NCBI RefSeq assembly: GCF_014267175.1
Contig: NZ_JACMTR010000002.1
Coordinates: 3,559,501-3,623,500 of the forward strand
Source: Pseudonocardia sp. C8
GTDB taxonomy: Bacteria; Actinomycetota; Actinomycetes; Mycobacteriales; Pseudonocardiaceae
Direction of reading: 5' to 3'
DNA: 64,000 nt
The translations under genes and the position numbers were made by a program. How positions within the stretch are numbered: position 1 is the first letter of the stretch; the number at the start of each line of letters is the position of its first letter. Positions 1 to 7,907 of this stretch are shown in pieces. Under the pieces are notes generated by a model. It made no database searches, had not been told where the DNA came from, and saw only the letters and a program-made list of their open reading frames with translations.

Positions 1-831
1 GGCGGCGACCCCGTCCATCCCCTCGCGCAGGAGCCCGTGCACCGTGCGCAGCCCCGCGGGCCCGGCGTCGCCCGCCAGGGCCACGAGCGCCACGACCGCG
101 TCCGGTTCGGCCAGCACCGCCGGTTCCGCGCCGAGCGCGGCGCCGAGCGCACCGGCCACCCCGCCGCGGCACGCCCCCGGCGACCGCCCGGCCCGCACCG
201 GGCACCGGACCAGCACGTGCCCGGCGGTCGGGTCCAGTCCCACCTGGGCGGCGAGCCGGCTGAGGTCGGGCGCGGGCCGGGTGCCACGCAGGAGATCGGC
301 CAGGACGTCGTCGTGGTTGCGGGCGACGGCGCGGGTCGTGCGGACCTCGCCGAGCCGCTGCACCGACAGGATCGCGGCCGCCTGCTCGGCGACCCGGGTG
401 TCGGTCGGGGTGAGGGGGCGCCCGAGCTCGGCGAGGTCCAGATAGCCCGCGACCGCACCCTCGACGACCAGGACGGCGAGCAGGTGCCGCCGGGCCAGCC
501 CGTGCGCCGGGGCGGGCGCCAGCACGACCGACCGCCGCGCGGGCCCGAGCCGGGCGGTGGCCTGCCGCAGCGCGGGGACATCGGGCGGGAGCGCCGGTGG
601 GGCGTCGAGGCGGAAGACGGCCGGTGCCGCCCAGCAGCGGACGCCCAGATGCTCGTCACGCAGAGTGACAGGCAGGCCGAGCAGGAGCGCGAGCCGGTGG
701 ATCAGCTCCTCGGCGTCCGCCCCGCCGAGAACGGTGGCGGACAGGTCTCCCAGCAGCCGCGACAGCGAATCGACCGGGGCCGGTTCGCCGTCGAGCGCGG
801 GAGCCCGATCGATCGTGAGGGGGCTCGCCAT
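1..831 (-). CDS. PucR/CdaR-type transcriptional regulator, 3' part missing
   Basis: This frame is open from an ATG at 831 to the window edge, giving 277 N-terminal residues of a protein whose C-terminus lies outside. The visible part has an Ala/Leu-rich, GAF-like sensory region (about residues 20-160) and then the 'NHDDVLADLLRG' stretch where PucR/CdaR proteins enter their central GGDEF-like domain. The C-terminal helix-turn-helix that would bind DNA is not in the window, so the family call rests on the N-terminal architecture alone. The gene is divergent from the flavin monooxygenase at 945, and the 113-bp gap contains a 16-bp palindrome. A role controlling the neighbouring catabolic genes is possible but inferred only from position. 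Confidence 0.7.
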   Translation of the reverse strand, partial: MASPLTIDRAPALDGEPAPVDSLSRLLGDLSATVLGGADAEELIHRLALLLGLPVTLRDEHLGVRCWAAPAVFRLDAPPALPPDVPALRQATARLGPARRSVVLAPAPAHGLARRHLLAVLVVEGAVAGYLDLAELGRPLTPTDTRVAEQAAAILSVQRLGEVRTTRAVARNHDDVLADLLRGTRPAPDLSRLAAQVGLDPTAGHVLVRCPVRAGRSPGACRGGVAGALGAALGAEPAVLAEPDAVVALVALAGDAGPAGLRTVHGLLREGMDGVAA

Positions 832-893
832 GACTCCCTGTCACCTCCGTTGGTGCCTTGACCCGCTGTGACGCGCCGCACTACCCTCGCAGC

Positions 894-909
894 CCTAACG
901 ATCGTTAGG
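894..909. promoter_or_regulatory. Perfect 16-bp palindrome, likely TetR operator
   Basis: CCTAACGATCGTTAGG is identical to its reverse complement. It lies in the divergent promoter region between the PucR-type gene and the monooxygenase, 35 bp before the latter's ATG. Its size and symmetry fit TetR-family operators, and a TetR gene sits one gene downstream (2086-2742). Binding by that protein is inferred. Confidence 0.6.
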
Positions 910-944
910 CAACCCCTCCGTCCCCTTCAGAGAGGCGAACCGCC

Positions 945-2036
945 ATGGATGTCGGTGTCCTGCTTGTCTTCCAGAACTGGCACGAGGACCTCAGCGACGC
1001 GGAGATGTTCCGCCAGGAGACCGAGCTGGGGGTGCTCGCCGAGGAGTACGGCTTCGACTCGGTCTGGGCCGCCGAGCACCACTTCGACGACTACTCGATG
1101 TGCCCGGACAACCTGCAGCTGATGAGCTACCTGGCGGCGCGCACGAGCCGGGTCAAGCTGGGCACCGGCGCGGTGATCCTGCCCTGGAACGACCCGCTGC
1201 GGGTCGTCGAGAAGGTCACGATGCTCGACATCCTCTCCGAGGGCCGGGCGATCTTCGGGATGGGCCGCGGACTGGCGAAGATGGAGTACGAGGGCTTCCG
1301 CCAGGACATGAACGAGTCCCGTGGCCGGTTCGACGAGGCCGCGCCGCTGATCCTGGAGGGCCTGCGGAACGGCCGGGTCGAGCACCAGGGCACCTACTAC
1401 TCCCAGCCCCGGGTGGACATCCGGCCCGCGCCGGAGGCCGGCCGCAGCTGGGCCGACCGCCTCTACGGCGTCGCCATGTCGCCCGACTCGGTCCCCGCGG
1501 TGGCCAAGGTCGGGGCCCGGATGATGACGTTCATGCAGTACCCGGCCGAGCAGCACGTGCCGGCCATCGAGCGCTACCGCGAGTGCTACCGCGCCGAGCA
1601 CGGCACCGAACCCGGCCCGGTCCTCACCCAGGACTTCATCTACTGCCACGAGGACCCCGAGGTCGCCGAGCGGACGGCCCGCGAGTACCTGTCCCGGTAC
1701 TTCCTCTCGGTGGTGAAGCACTACGACTTCGCCGGGAAGCACTGGCGCGAGACCAAGGGCTACGAGGCCTACCAGGCGGGCGCGGACATGATCCGCGAGG
1801 CCGGGATGGAGACGGCCGCCGCGGGCTACGCCGACACCCAGATCTGGGGCACCCCCGAGCAGATCGTGGAGAAGTACCGGCACCGCCTGGAGCTGTTCGG
1901 CGACCACCAGCCGAACGTCGCCCCGTCGTTCGCCGGGCTGCCCTTCGACAAGGTGCGGGCCAGCCTGAAGCTCTTCGGCGAGAAGGTGGTGCCCGAGCTG
2001 AAGAAGATGGGCGTGAAGTCCGCGGTGCCCGCCTGA
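945..2036 (+). CDS. LLM-class flavin-dependent monooxygenase
   Basis: A 363-residue bacterial luciferase-like protein (TIM-barrel fold). Such enzymes use reduced flavin and O2 to oxidise organic substrates and usually depend on a partner flavin reductase. Visible family features are the early 'SVWAAEHHF' motif (about residues 40-48), the barrel segment 'KLGTGAVILPWNDPLRVVEK' and the 'GRAIFGMGRG' loop. The ATG at 945 follows a purine-rich AGAGAGG. It heads a rightward cluster with a TetR regulator, a SnoaL-like protein and a flavin reductase (3151-3654), so the pair could form a two-component monooxygenase. The substrate cannot be read from the sequence; nearby acyl-CoA synthetases suggest a lipid, terpenoid or aromatic acid pathway. 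Confidence 0.85.
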   Translation: MDVGVLLVFQNWHEDLSDAEMFRQETELGVLAEEYGFDSVWAAEHHFDDYSMCPDNLQLMSYLAARTSRVKLGTGAVILPWNDPLRVVEKVTMLDILSEGRAIFGMGRGLAKMEYEGFRQDMNESRGRFDEAAPLILEGLRNGRVEHQGTYYSQPRVDIRPAPEAGRSWADRLYGVAMSPDSVPAVAKVGARMMTFMQYPAEQHVPAIERYRECYRAEHGTEPGPVLTQDFIYCHEDPEVAERTAREYLSRYFLSVVKHYDFAGKHWRETKGYEAYQAGADMIREAGMETAAAGYADTQIWGTPEQIVEKYRHRLELFGDHQPNVAPSFAGLPFDKVRASLKLFGEKVVPELKKMGVKSAVPA

Positions 2037-2085
2037 GGCCGGCGCGGACGTGCCGACCTCCCGTGTGCCGGCGGTGGGAGTGGCG

Positions 2086-2742
2086 ATGACAGGGTCATCG
2101 GTCATGGACGCCGATCGGAGCGAGCAGCACCGGCCCGCCCGGGCCGGTACCCGCAAGGCCGAGCTCATCGCCCTGGCCAGCCGCATGTTCCGCGAGCACG
2201 GCTACCACGGCGTCGGCATGCGGGCGCTCGCCGACGCGGCCGGGATCCAGGCCGCGTCGCTCTACCACCACTTCCGCAACAAGGAGGAGCTCCTGCTCCA
2301 GACGATCTACGTCGTCGACCGCGACATGATCGTCGAGCAGATGCCGCTGCTGGACGGCCCGGGCAGCTACGCCGACCGGCTCGCGCAGCTCGTGCGCGCC
2401 CACGTGACCCACCTCGGCGCCAACCGGGACGCCTGGTGGGTGGCCGGGCGGGAGCTGCGGGCCCTGTCCCCGGACCGGCTCGAGGCCGTCCAGTCCTTCC
2501 GTCGCGAGTACCAGCACCGGATCGCCCGGCACCTCGCCGAGGGGGTGGACGCGGGCGAGTTCGACTGCCCGGACCCGCGCCTGGCCACCCTGGCGATCCT
2601 CGATCTGATCAACGGACCGAACGAGTGGTTCGACCCGTCCGGCCGGTTGCCGATCTCCGAGATCGCCGACCGGTACGCGGACATGGTCGTCCGCCAGCTG
2701 ACCCCGCGCCCGCCCGCCGGGCCCGGGCCGACCACGAGGTGA
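2086..2742 (+). CDS. TetR/AcrR family transcriptional regulator
   Basis: A 218-residue TetR-type repressor. The N-terminal helix-turn-helix is clear at about residues 23-70 ('LIALASRMFREHGYHGVGMR' followed by 'ALADAAGIQAASLYHHFRNK'), and the rest is the helical ligand-binding and dimerisation domain. I chose the ATG at 2086 because GGGAG lies 5 nt upstream; a GTG at 2050 and an ATG at 2104 are also in frame. The gene sits between the monooxygenase and the SnoaL/flavin reductase genes, only 4 bp before the next start. The palindrome at 894-909 is its most likely operator, which would make the cluster self-regulated and induced by a small ligand. Confidence 0.88.
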   Translation: MTGSSVMDADRSEQHRPARAGTRKAELIALASRMFREHGYHGVGMRALADAAGIQAASLYHHFRNKEELLLQTIYVVDRDMIVEQMPLLDGPGSYADRLAQLVRAHVTHLGANRDAWWVAGRELRALSPDRLEAVQSFRREYQHRIARHLAEGVDAGEFDCPDPRLATLAILDLINGPNEWFDPSGRLPISEIADRYADMVVRQLTPRPPAGPGPTTR

Positions 2743-2746
2743 GCAG

Positions 2747-3154
2747 ATGAGCACGCTCGAGGAGCGCAACAAGCAGACCGTCACCGAGTTCATGGAGGTG
2801 TTCACCAGCGGCGACGTCGACGGGATCCTGTCCCGGATGACCGACGACGCCACCTGGTGGGTGGCCGGCAGCATCCCGGGGATCTCCGGCACCAAGGACA
2901 AGGCCGCGTTCAAGGAGATGGTGTCCGGGATCGCCGGGTCGACGACGTCCGGTGCGATCCGCCTGACCCCGCTGGCGTTCACCGCCGAGGGCGACCGGGT
3001 GGCGGTGGAGACCGAGTCCTACACCGAGCTGCGCAACGGCCGCGTCTACAACAACCTGTACCACTTCCTGTTCACCGTCCGGGACGGGAAGATCGCCGGG
3101 GTCAAGGAGTACCTGGACACCGAGCACACGACGGCGGTGTTCGTCGCCCCGTGA
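2747..3154 (+). CDS. SnoaL-like / NTF2-fold protein
   Basis: A 135-residue protein of the NTF2-like superfamily (SnoaL/ketosteroid-isomerase type). The typical opening 'NKQTVTEFMEVFTSGDVDGI', a central 'DDATWWVAGSIPGISGT' strand and a C-terminal 'VKEYLDTEHT' sheet are visible. Members may be isomerases, hydrolases or small binding proteins, so no reaction can be assigned. The start is 4 bp after the TetR stop, and the TGA overlaps the GTG of the flavin reductase gene, so the three are probably co-translated. The fold is common next to LLM monooxygenases and SDRs in catabolic clusters. Confidence 0.82.
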   Translation: MSTLEERNKQTVTEFMEVFTSGDVDGILSRMTDDATWWVAGSIPGISGTKDKAAFKEMVSGIAGSTTSGAIRLTPLAFTAEGDRVAVETESYTELRNGRVYNNLYHFLFTVRDGKIAGVKEYLDTEHTTAVFVAP

Positions 3155-3654
3155 CCGTCGACCGGAGCACCTTCCGCACCGTCATGGGGCACCTGCCGAC
3201 CGGCGTGGTCGCGATCGCGGGCATCAGCGCGCCCGCGGCCACGCCGGCGGGCCTCGTCGTGGGCACGTTCCAGTCGCTGTCGCTCGAGCCGCCGATGGTC
3301 GCGTTCAGCGTCGACCGCGCGTCGAGCAGCTGGCCGAAGGTGCGTACCGCGGACCGGCTCGGCGCCAGCGTCCTCGCCGCCGGCCAGGAGCCCGTGTGCC
3401 GGGCCCTGTCCCGCAGCGGGCCCGACAAGTTCGCCGGCCTCGCGTGGCAGCTGTCCGAGTACCGGACGCCGCGGATCGCCGGCGCGCACGCGTGGATCGA
3501 CTGCACGGTCTCCCGGGAGCTCGACGGCGGCGACCACGTCATCGTCCTGGCCGAGGTGCTGCACATGGAGGCCGGCGAGGGCGACCCCCTCGTCTTCCAC
3601 CGGGGCCGGCTGGGCGCCTACCGCGCGGCGGTGGGCGCTCAGCCGGGCCGGTGA
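3151..3654 (+). CDS. Flavin reductase family protein
   Basis: A 167-residue FMN-binding split-barrel protein like the reductase partners of two-component monooxygenases (HpaC/ActVB type). Family features are 'FRTVMGHLPTGVVAIAG' at the start, 'GTFQSLSLEPPMVAFSVDRA' (the flavin-binding loop, about residues 38-57), and the late 'GDPLVFHRGRLGAY' strand. It would supply reduced flavin to a monooxygenase such as the one at 945. The GTG at 3151 overlaps the TGA of the preceding gene (GTGA), favouring coupled translation. Its 3' end overlaps the convergent SDR gene by 16 bp. Confidence 0.85.
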   Translation: MTVDRSTFRTVMGHLPTGVVAIAGISAPAATPAGLVVGTFQSLSLEPPMVAFSVDRASSSWPKVRTADRLGASVLAAGQEPVCRALSRSGPDKFAGLAWQLSEYRTPRIAGAHAWIDCTVSRELDGGDHVIVLAEVLHMEAGEGDPLVFHRGRLGAYRAAVGAQPGR

Positions 3655-4376
3655 CCGGGGGCGCCGAACGAGGCCAGCAGGCCGCCGTCGACCGCGACGG
3701 TGGAGCCGGTCATGTAGCTCGCCCCGGCGACCGCCCACACCACGTCCGCGATCTCCTCCGGCCGCCCCGGTCGTCCGAGCGGGATCCCGTCGACGACCGC
3801 CGTCCGGGAGCTCTCCGAGAGACCGGCGGTCATGGTGGTGTCCACGAAGCCGGGGATGACGAGGTTGACCCGCACACCGTGCGGGGCCAGCTCGATCGCC
3901 AGGGTCCGGGTCAGGCCGGACAGCCCGGCCTTCGCCGAGCCGTACGCGGCGTCGCCCGGGTAGCCCCGCAGCCCGACGACCGCCCCGATGTTGACCACCG
4001 ACGAGCCCGCGGTCAGCAGCCGGCGGGCGGCGCGGGCCACCCGGAACGCCCCGGTCAGGTTGGTGGTGAGGACCTCGTCCCACGCGTCGTCGGCGAGCCG
4101 GTCCAGCCGGCCCCCGCGGTGCACACCTGCCGACTGGACGAGGACGTCGATCGACCCCGACACCTGCTCGACCGTGGCGATCGCACGGTCGATCGACCCG
4201 GTGTCGGCGATGTCGGCGGGGACCGGCAGCACCCGGTCCCGGACGGCGGCCGGCCAGTCGCCGGGATCGACCGACCGGGCCAGGACGTGGACCGCGTCGC
4301 CCTCGGCGAGCGCCCGGTCGACGACGGCCCGCCCGATCCCGCGGGAGCCGCCGGTCACCACCCAGGTCCGGCCCAC
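3639..4376 (-). CDS. SDR family oxidoreductase (FabG-like), catalytic Ser replaced by Ala
   Basis: A 245-residue classical short-chain dehydrogenase/reductase. The NAD(P)-binding TGGSRGIG motif is at residues 8-15 and the YxxxK catalytic pair is Tyr145/Lys149 ('AAYGSAK'). The catalytic Ser of FabG-type enzymes lies 13 residues before the Tyr; here that position is Ala132 ('NIGAVVG' where FabG has NISSVVG). Activity may therefore be reduced, or the substrate may be positioned differently. The GTG start is 2 bp past the hydrolase stop, so the gene is the last of a leftward ligase-hydrolase-SDR run. It overlaps the convergent flavin reductase gene by 16 bp. Confidence 0.85.
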   Translation of the reverse strand: MGRTWVVTGGSRGIGRAVVDRALAEGDAVHVLARSVDPGDWPAAVRDRVLPVPADIADTGSIDRAIATVEQVSGSIDVLVQSAGVHRGGRLDRLADDAWDEVLTTNLTGAFRVARAARRLLTAGSSVVNIGAVVGLRGYPGDAAYGSAKAGLSGLTRTLAIELAPHGVRVNLVIPGFVDTTMTAGLSESSRTAVVDGIPLGRPGRPEEIADVVWAVAGASYMTGSTVAVDGGLLASFGAPGHRPG

Positions 4377-4378
4377 GG

Positions 4379-5188
4379 TCAGCGGCCCGTGCGGGACAGG
4401 AACGCCAGCAGCTCGGACCGGTAGGTCTCGCCGTCCTCCAGGAACGGCGCATGGCCGACACCGCCGAACTCCACCAGGTGCGCGTCCGGGAACAGGGACT
4501 GGGACGCCGCGACCGCGTCGAACGGGACGAAGCCGTCCTCGCGCCCGCACAGCAGCAGGACCGGGCAGCTCAGCGCCGGCAGGATCTCCCGCTGGTCGAC
4601 GTGCGCGAGGTCGCGCAGGGTCGCGTCGGCCCCCGGCCCGCACTCCAGGAAGGCCTGCCAGATGCTCTGCACGACCGGCTCGCCGACCGGCTTCACGCAG
4701 ACCGCATCGGCGACGGCGCGGAAGGTCCCCGGCCGGTCGGCGGCCAGCCCGGCGAGGACGCCCTCGACGTCGGCGGGGGTTCCCCCGTACGGCCAGCCCT
4801 CCGCGGCGGTGTACCGCGGGGTCGCACCACCGGTCAGCACCAGCCCGCCCAGGTTCGCACCCAGCCGCCGGCCGGCCTCCACGACCACCGCACCGCCCAG
4901 CGACCAGCCGTTCAGCACCGGCTCGCGCAGGCCCAGGTGCTCCACCAGCGCGACGACGTCAGCGGCGATCGCGCCGATCGAGGTGTCTGCGAAGTCCTTG
5001 TCGGAGCGGCCGCACGCCCGGTGCTCGAGCGTGACGACCGGGTGCCCGGCCGCGCGCAACGCGAGCAGCGTCGTGTCCCAGCAGCGCGCGTTCGCCGCCC
5101 AGCCGTGCACGAGCACGACCGGCCTGCCGTCGGCCGCGTGGTGCTCGTAGTAGACCCGCTTGCCGTCCTCCACCTCGAGGAACGCCAT
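4379..5188 (-). CDS. Alpha/beta hydrolase
   Basis: A 269-residue alpha/beta-hydrolase-fold protein. The oxyanion segment 'VVLVHGW' (residues 24-30), nucleophile elbow GWSLGG (Ser96), acidic residue in 'CGREDGF' (near 213) and His in 'GVGHAPF' (near 242) form a complete triad. It could cleave an ester, a thioester or a ring-opened intermediate; the sequence does not distinguish these. I chose the ATG at 5188 because AAGGAG precedes it by about 9 nt, although a GTG at 5197 overlaps the upstream TGA. It lies between the acyl-CoA synthetase and the SDR in one leftward transcription unit. Confidence 0.85.
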   Translation of the reverse strand: MAFLEVEDGKRVYYEHHAADGRPVVLVHGWAANARCWDTTLLALRAAGHPVVTLEHRACGRSDKDFADTSIGAIAADVVALVEHLGLREPVLNGWSLGGAVVVEAGRRLGANLGGLVLTGGATPRYTAAEGWPYGGTPADVEGVLAGLAADRPGTFRAVADAVCVKPVGEPVVQSIWQAFLECGPGADATLRDLAHVDQREILPALSCPVLLLCGREDGFVPFDAVAASQSLFPDAHLVEFGGVGHAPFLEDGETYRSELLAFLSRTGR

Positions 5189-5193
5189 GTCGA

Positions 5194-6738
5194 TCACTCC
5201 TTCCCGGTCGTGCCGGCGTACTGCGCGCGCAGCCGCCGCTTGTCCGTCTTCCCGACGCTGGTGCGGGGCAGCGCGCCGACCGTCACGACATCCTCGGGCA
5301 GCCACCACCGCGGCACCCGCTCGGCCAGCCGGTCCCGCAGCTGCGCACCGGTGACCCGGGCGTCCCCGCGCGGGACGACGACGGCCAGCGGGCGTTCCTG
5401 CCACCGCCGGTGCGGCACCGCGACCACCGCCGCGTCGACGACGTCGGGGTCGGCGAGCAACGCCTCCTCCAGCGCCGTCGAACTGATCCACTCGCCGCCG
5501 CTCTTGATCAGGTCCTTGACCCGGTCCACGATCCGCAGCCGGCCGTCCCGGTCGATCGTCGCGACGTCGCCGGTGCGCAGCCAGCCGTCGGTGAACCGCT
5601 CGGGCGCCTCACCGAGGTAGTACGACGTCGCCACCCACGGTCCCCGCACCAGCAGCTCGCCGGAGGCGACCCCGTCCCACGGCAGCTCGGCCCCGTCGTC
5701 GTCGACGATCCGCCACTCCAGCCCGGGCAGCAGCCGGCCCTGGGTGCGGGTCCGGCGGACGCGTTCGTCGAGGTCGGCCGGCGGGTCGGGGTCCCGGGTG
5801 AACGTCGCCATCGGCGAGATCTCGGTCATCCCCCAGCCCTGGAACACCGGGACGCCGAGCTCCTCCCAGGCCCGGATCAGCTCCGCGGGCGGGGTCGAGC
5901 CGCCGAGCACGAGCGCGCGCAGCGAGCTCACGTCGGTGCCCTCCGCACGTACGTGCGCCAGCAGGTCGGTCGCGACCGTCGGGACCATCCCGAGGTAGGT
6001 GACCCGCTCGCGCTCCACGATCCCGGCGATCTCCGCGACCGTCGGGTGCGGCCCGGGCAGGACCTGCTTCGCCCCGGCCATCGTCGCGGCGAACGGCACG
6101 CCCCAGGCGTTCGCGTGGAACAGCGGCACCACGTGCAATACGGTGTCCCGGGCCGAGATCGCGTGGCCGTCGGCCAGGCAGGCGGCGAACGTGTGCAGGT
6201 ACAAGCCGCGATGGGTGTAGCCCACCCCCTTGGGGCGCCCGGTGGTGCCCGAGGTGTAGCAGAGCACGGCGAGGTCGTCCTCGTCCCGGTCCGGCGGCGC
6301 CTCCAGCGGCGGGCCCTCGGCGACGAGGGCCTCGAGACCGGTGCCGGAGTCGAGCACGCCGAGGTCCGGCCGCACCCCGTCGAGCAGGTGCACCAGGTCG
6401 GCGTCCGCGACGATCAGGCGGTCGTCGGCGTGCCCGGCGATGTAGGCGATCTCCTCCGCGGACAGCCGGAGGTTGAGCGTGTGCAGCACGGCCCCGGCCA
6501 GCGGGACGGCCGCGTAGAGCTCGAGGTGGCGGTGGTGGTTCCAGCACAGCGAGCCCACCCGGTCCCCCGGTCGCACGCCGAGGCGCCGCAGTGCCCCGGC
6601 GAGCCGCGCGACGCGCTCGCCGTAGCGCGCGTAGTCGTAGCGGAGCACCTCCGCGCCGCGGACGTGGTCCACGATCTCCCGGTGCGGGTGGTGCCGCCGC
6701 GCCCGCTCGGCGAACGCGGTGACGAGCAGCCCGGTCAT
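5194..6738 (-). CDS. Fatty-acid-type acyl-CoA synthetase (AMP-binding)
   Basis: A 514-residue member of the adenylate-forming (ANL) superfamily, which activates carboxylic acids to acyl-CoA through an acyl-AMP. Visible are the P-loop YTSGTTGRPKG (about 161-171), the 'QGWGMTEISP' motif, the 'GDVATIDRDGRLRIVDRVKD' hinge region and the C-terminal catalytic Lys in 'PRTSVGKTDKRRLR'. Its length and motifs fit medium/long-chain fatty acid ligases. The ATG at 6738 overlaps the stop of the upstream LLM oxidoreductase (ATGA), and the hydrolase follows immediately. The grouping suggests activation of a product made by the flavin monooxygenase, which is an inference. Confidence 0.88.
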   Translation of the reverse strand: MTGLLVTAFAERARRHHPHREIVDHVRGAEVLRYDYARYGERVARLAGALRRLGVRPGDRVGSLCWNHHRHLELYAAVPLAGAVLHTLNLRLSAEEIAYIAGHADDRLIVADADLVHLLDGVRPDLGVLDSGTGLEALVAEGPPLEAPPDRDEDDLAVLCYTSGTTGRPKGVGYTHRGLYLHTFAACLADGHAISARDTVLHVVPLFHANAWGVPFAATMAGAKQVLPGPHPTVAEIAGIVERERVTYLGMVPTVATDLLAHVRAEGTDVSSLRALVLGGSTPPAELIRAWEELGVPVFQGWGMTEISPMATFTRDPDPPADLDERVRRTRTQGRLLPGLEWRIVDDDGAELPWDGVASGELLVRGPWVATSYYLGEAPERFTDGWLRTGDVATIDRDGRLRIVDRVKDLIKSGGEWISSTALEEALLADPDVVDAAVVAVPHRRWQERPLAVVVPRGDARVTGAQLRDRLAERVPRWWLPEDVVTVGALPRTSVGKTDKRRLRAQYAGTTGKE

Positions 6739-7772
6739 GCCGCCAGCCGCTCCCGGAGTGCGGGGACGACCTTGTCCGCCAGGTAGGCGATCCGCTCCGA
6801 GCCGCTGTCCACCGGCTCGCCGGGCAGCATCGCCCAGAAATGCACGTCGCGGATCTGCGGGGTCTCGCGCAGCAGGCCGGCGAGGTGGTCGACGGCCGCC
6901 GGCGCGTCCATCAGCCGGTAGGCGCCCGCCTCGACGATCTGGGCCGGGTCGGTGAACCGCGGCACCTGGTCCGGCGGGCCGAACGCGCCCCACGAGATGT
7001 ACTCGTTGAGCTGGTAGAGGGCGTGGTGCCCGATCCGGGCCCACTCCCGCTCCGGGTCGTCGGCCACGATCGTCCACTGCCCGGCGTAGATCCGGGCGTC
7101 CGCCCGGGAGCCGCCGGTCCGTTCCACCGCGTCCAGGTAGGACGCGTGGTGGGTGTTCTGCGTGGAGAGGAACCCGTCCGCGATCCGGGCGGCCCGTTCG
7201 ATGGCGGGGCCGGCCATCGCCCCGACCAGCAGCTGCGGCGGGGTCTCGGGGGCCGGGGTGACCGGCAGCGGCGGGAGCCGGTAGCGGCGCCCCTCGAAGC
7301 CCGCGGCCGACCCCGACCAGGCCCGGCGGATCAGCTCCACGCCCTCCTCCAGCAGGCTGGGTCGCTGGGTGATCTTCCGCCCGAACGCCTCGAACTCCCG
7401 GGCCCAGTAGCCCTGGCCGACGCCGAGGTCGAACCGCCCGCCGGACAGCAGCGACAGGGTCGCCGAGTCCTCGGCGAGGCGGACCGGGTCGTGCAGCGGT
7501 GAGACGATCAGGTTGGTGCCGATCCGCATCCGGGCGGTGCGCTGCGCGATCGCCGACGCGAGCACGAACGGGGACGGGCTGTAGCCGTCGTCGCAGAAGT
7601 GGTGCTCGGTCAGCCACACCGAGTCGATCCCCTTCTGCTCGGCCCAGGCGACCTGGTCGAGCACCTCGCCGTAGAACGCTCCGAACGGGCGCTCCGGGTC
7701 CGGGTTGCGGAAGTCGTACCAGAGCCCGACGGCCGGGCCGGTGCGGGCAGGCGTCTCGCGGGTGCCGGTCAT
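6735..7772 (-). CDS. LLM-class flavin-dependent oxidoreductase
   Basis: A 345-residue luciferase-like oxidoreductase and the second LLM protein of the cluster. Motifs are 'DSVWLTEHHF' (about residues 50-59), 'MRIGTNLIVSPLHDPVRLAE' and 'GGRFDLGVGQGYW'. I start it at the ATG at 7772, which gives the normal family length; the frame stays open far upstream, but that extension runs antisense to the phosphotransferase gene and is not family-like. The stop overlaps the ATG of the acyl-CoA synthetase. It is the first gene of a leftward operon, divergent from the gene at 7908. Confidence 0.86.
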   Translation of the reverse strand: MTGTRETPARTGPAVGLWYDFRNPDPERPFGAFYGEVLDQVAWAEQKGIDSVWLTEHHFCDDGYSPSPFVLASAIAQRTARMRIGTNLIVSPLHDPVRLAEDSATLSLLSGGRFDLGVGQGYWAREFEAFGRKITQRPSLLEEGVELIRRAWSGSAAGFEGRRYRLPPLPVTPAPETPPQLLVGAMAGPAIERAARIADGFLSTQNTHHASYLDAVERTGGSRADARIYAGQWTIVADDPEREWARIGHHALYQLNEYISWGAFGPPDQVPRFTDPAQIVEAGAYRLMDAPAAVDHLAGLLRETPQIRDVHFWAMLPGEPVDSGSERIAYLADKVVPALRERLAA

Positions 7773-7823
7773 GGGCGGCACTCTCGACCGCCGGCCGCCC
7801 GGTGTCACGCCCGGCCGGGCCCG

Positions 7824-7847
7824 GCCGTTGTGGGGTCCTTCAACGGC
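7824..7847. promoter_or_regulatory. Inverted repeat in a divergent promoter region
   Basis: GCCGTTG at 7824-7830 is mirrored by CAACGGC at 7841-7847 around a 10-bp spacer. The repeat sits between the divergent LLM (start 7772) and phosphotransferase (start 7908) genes. With no gene ending here it is more likely an operator than a terminator. The cognate regulator is unknown; the LysR genes nearby are candidates. Confidence 0.4.
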
Positions 7848-7907
7848 AGGGCCCGGCCCGGCCACGGAACGGCGACGCGGCGCCGCCACTGCTCGTAGGG
7901 TGCCCGG

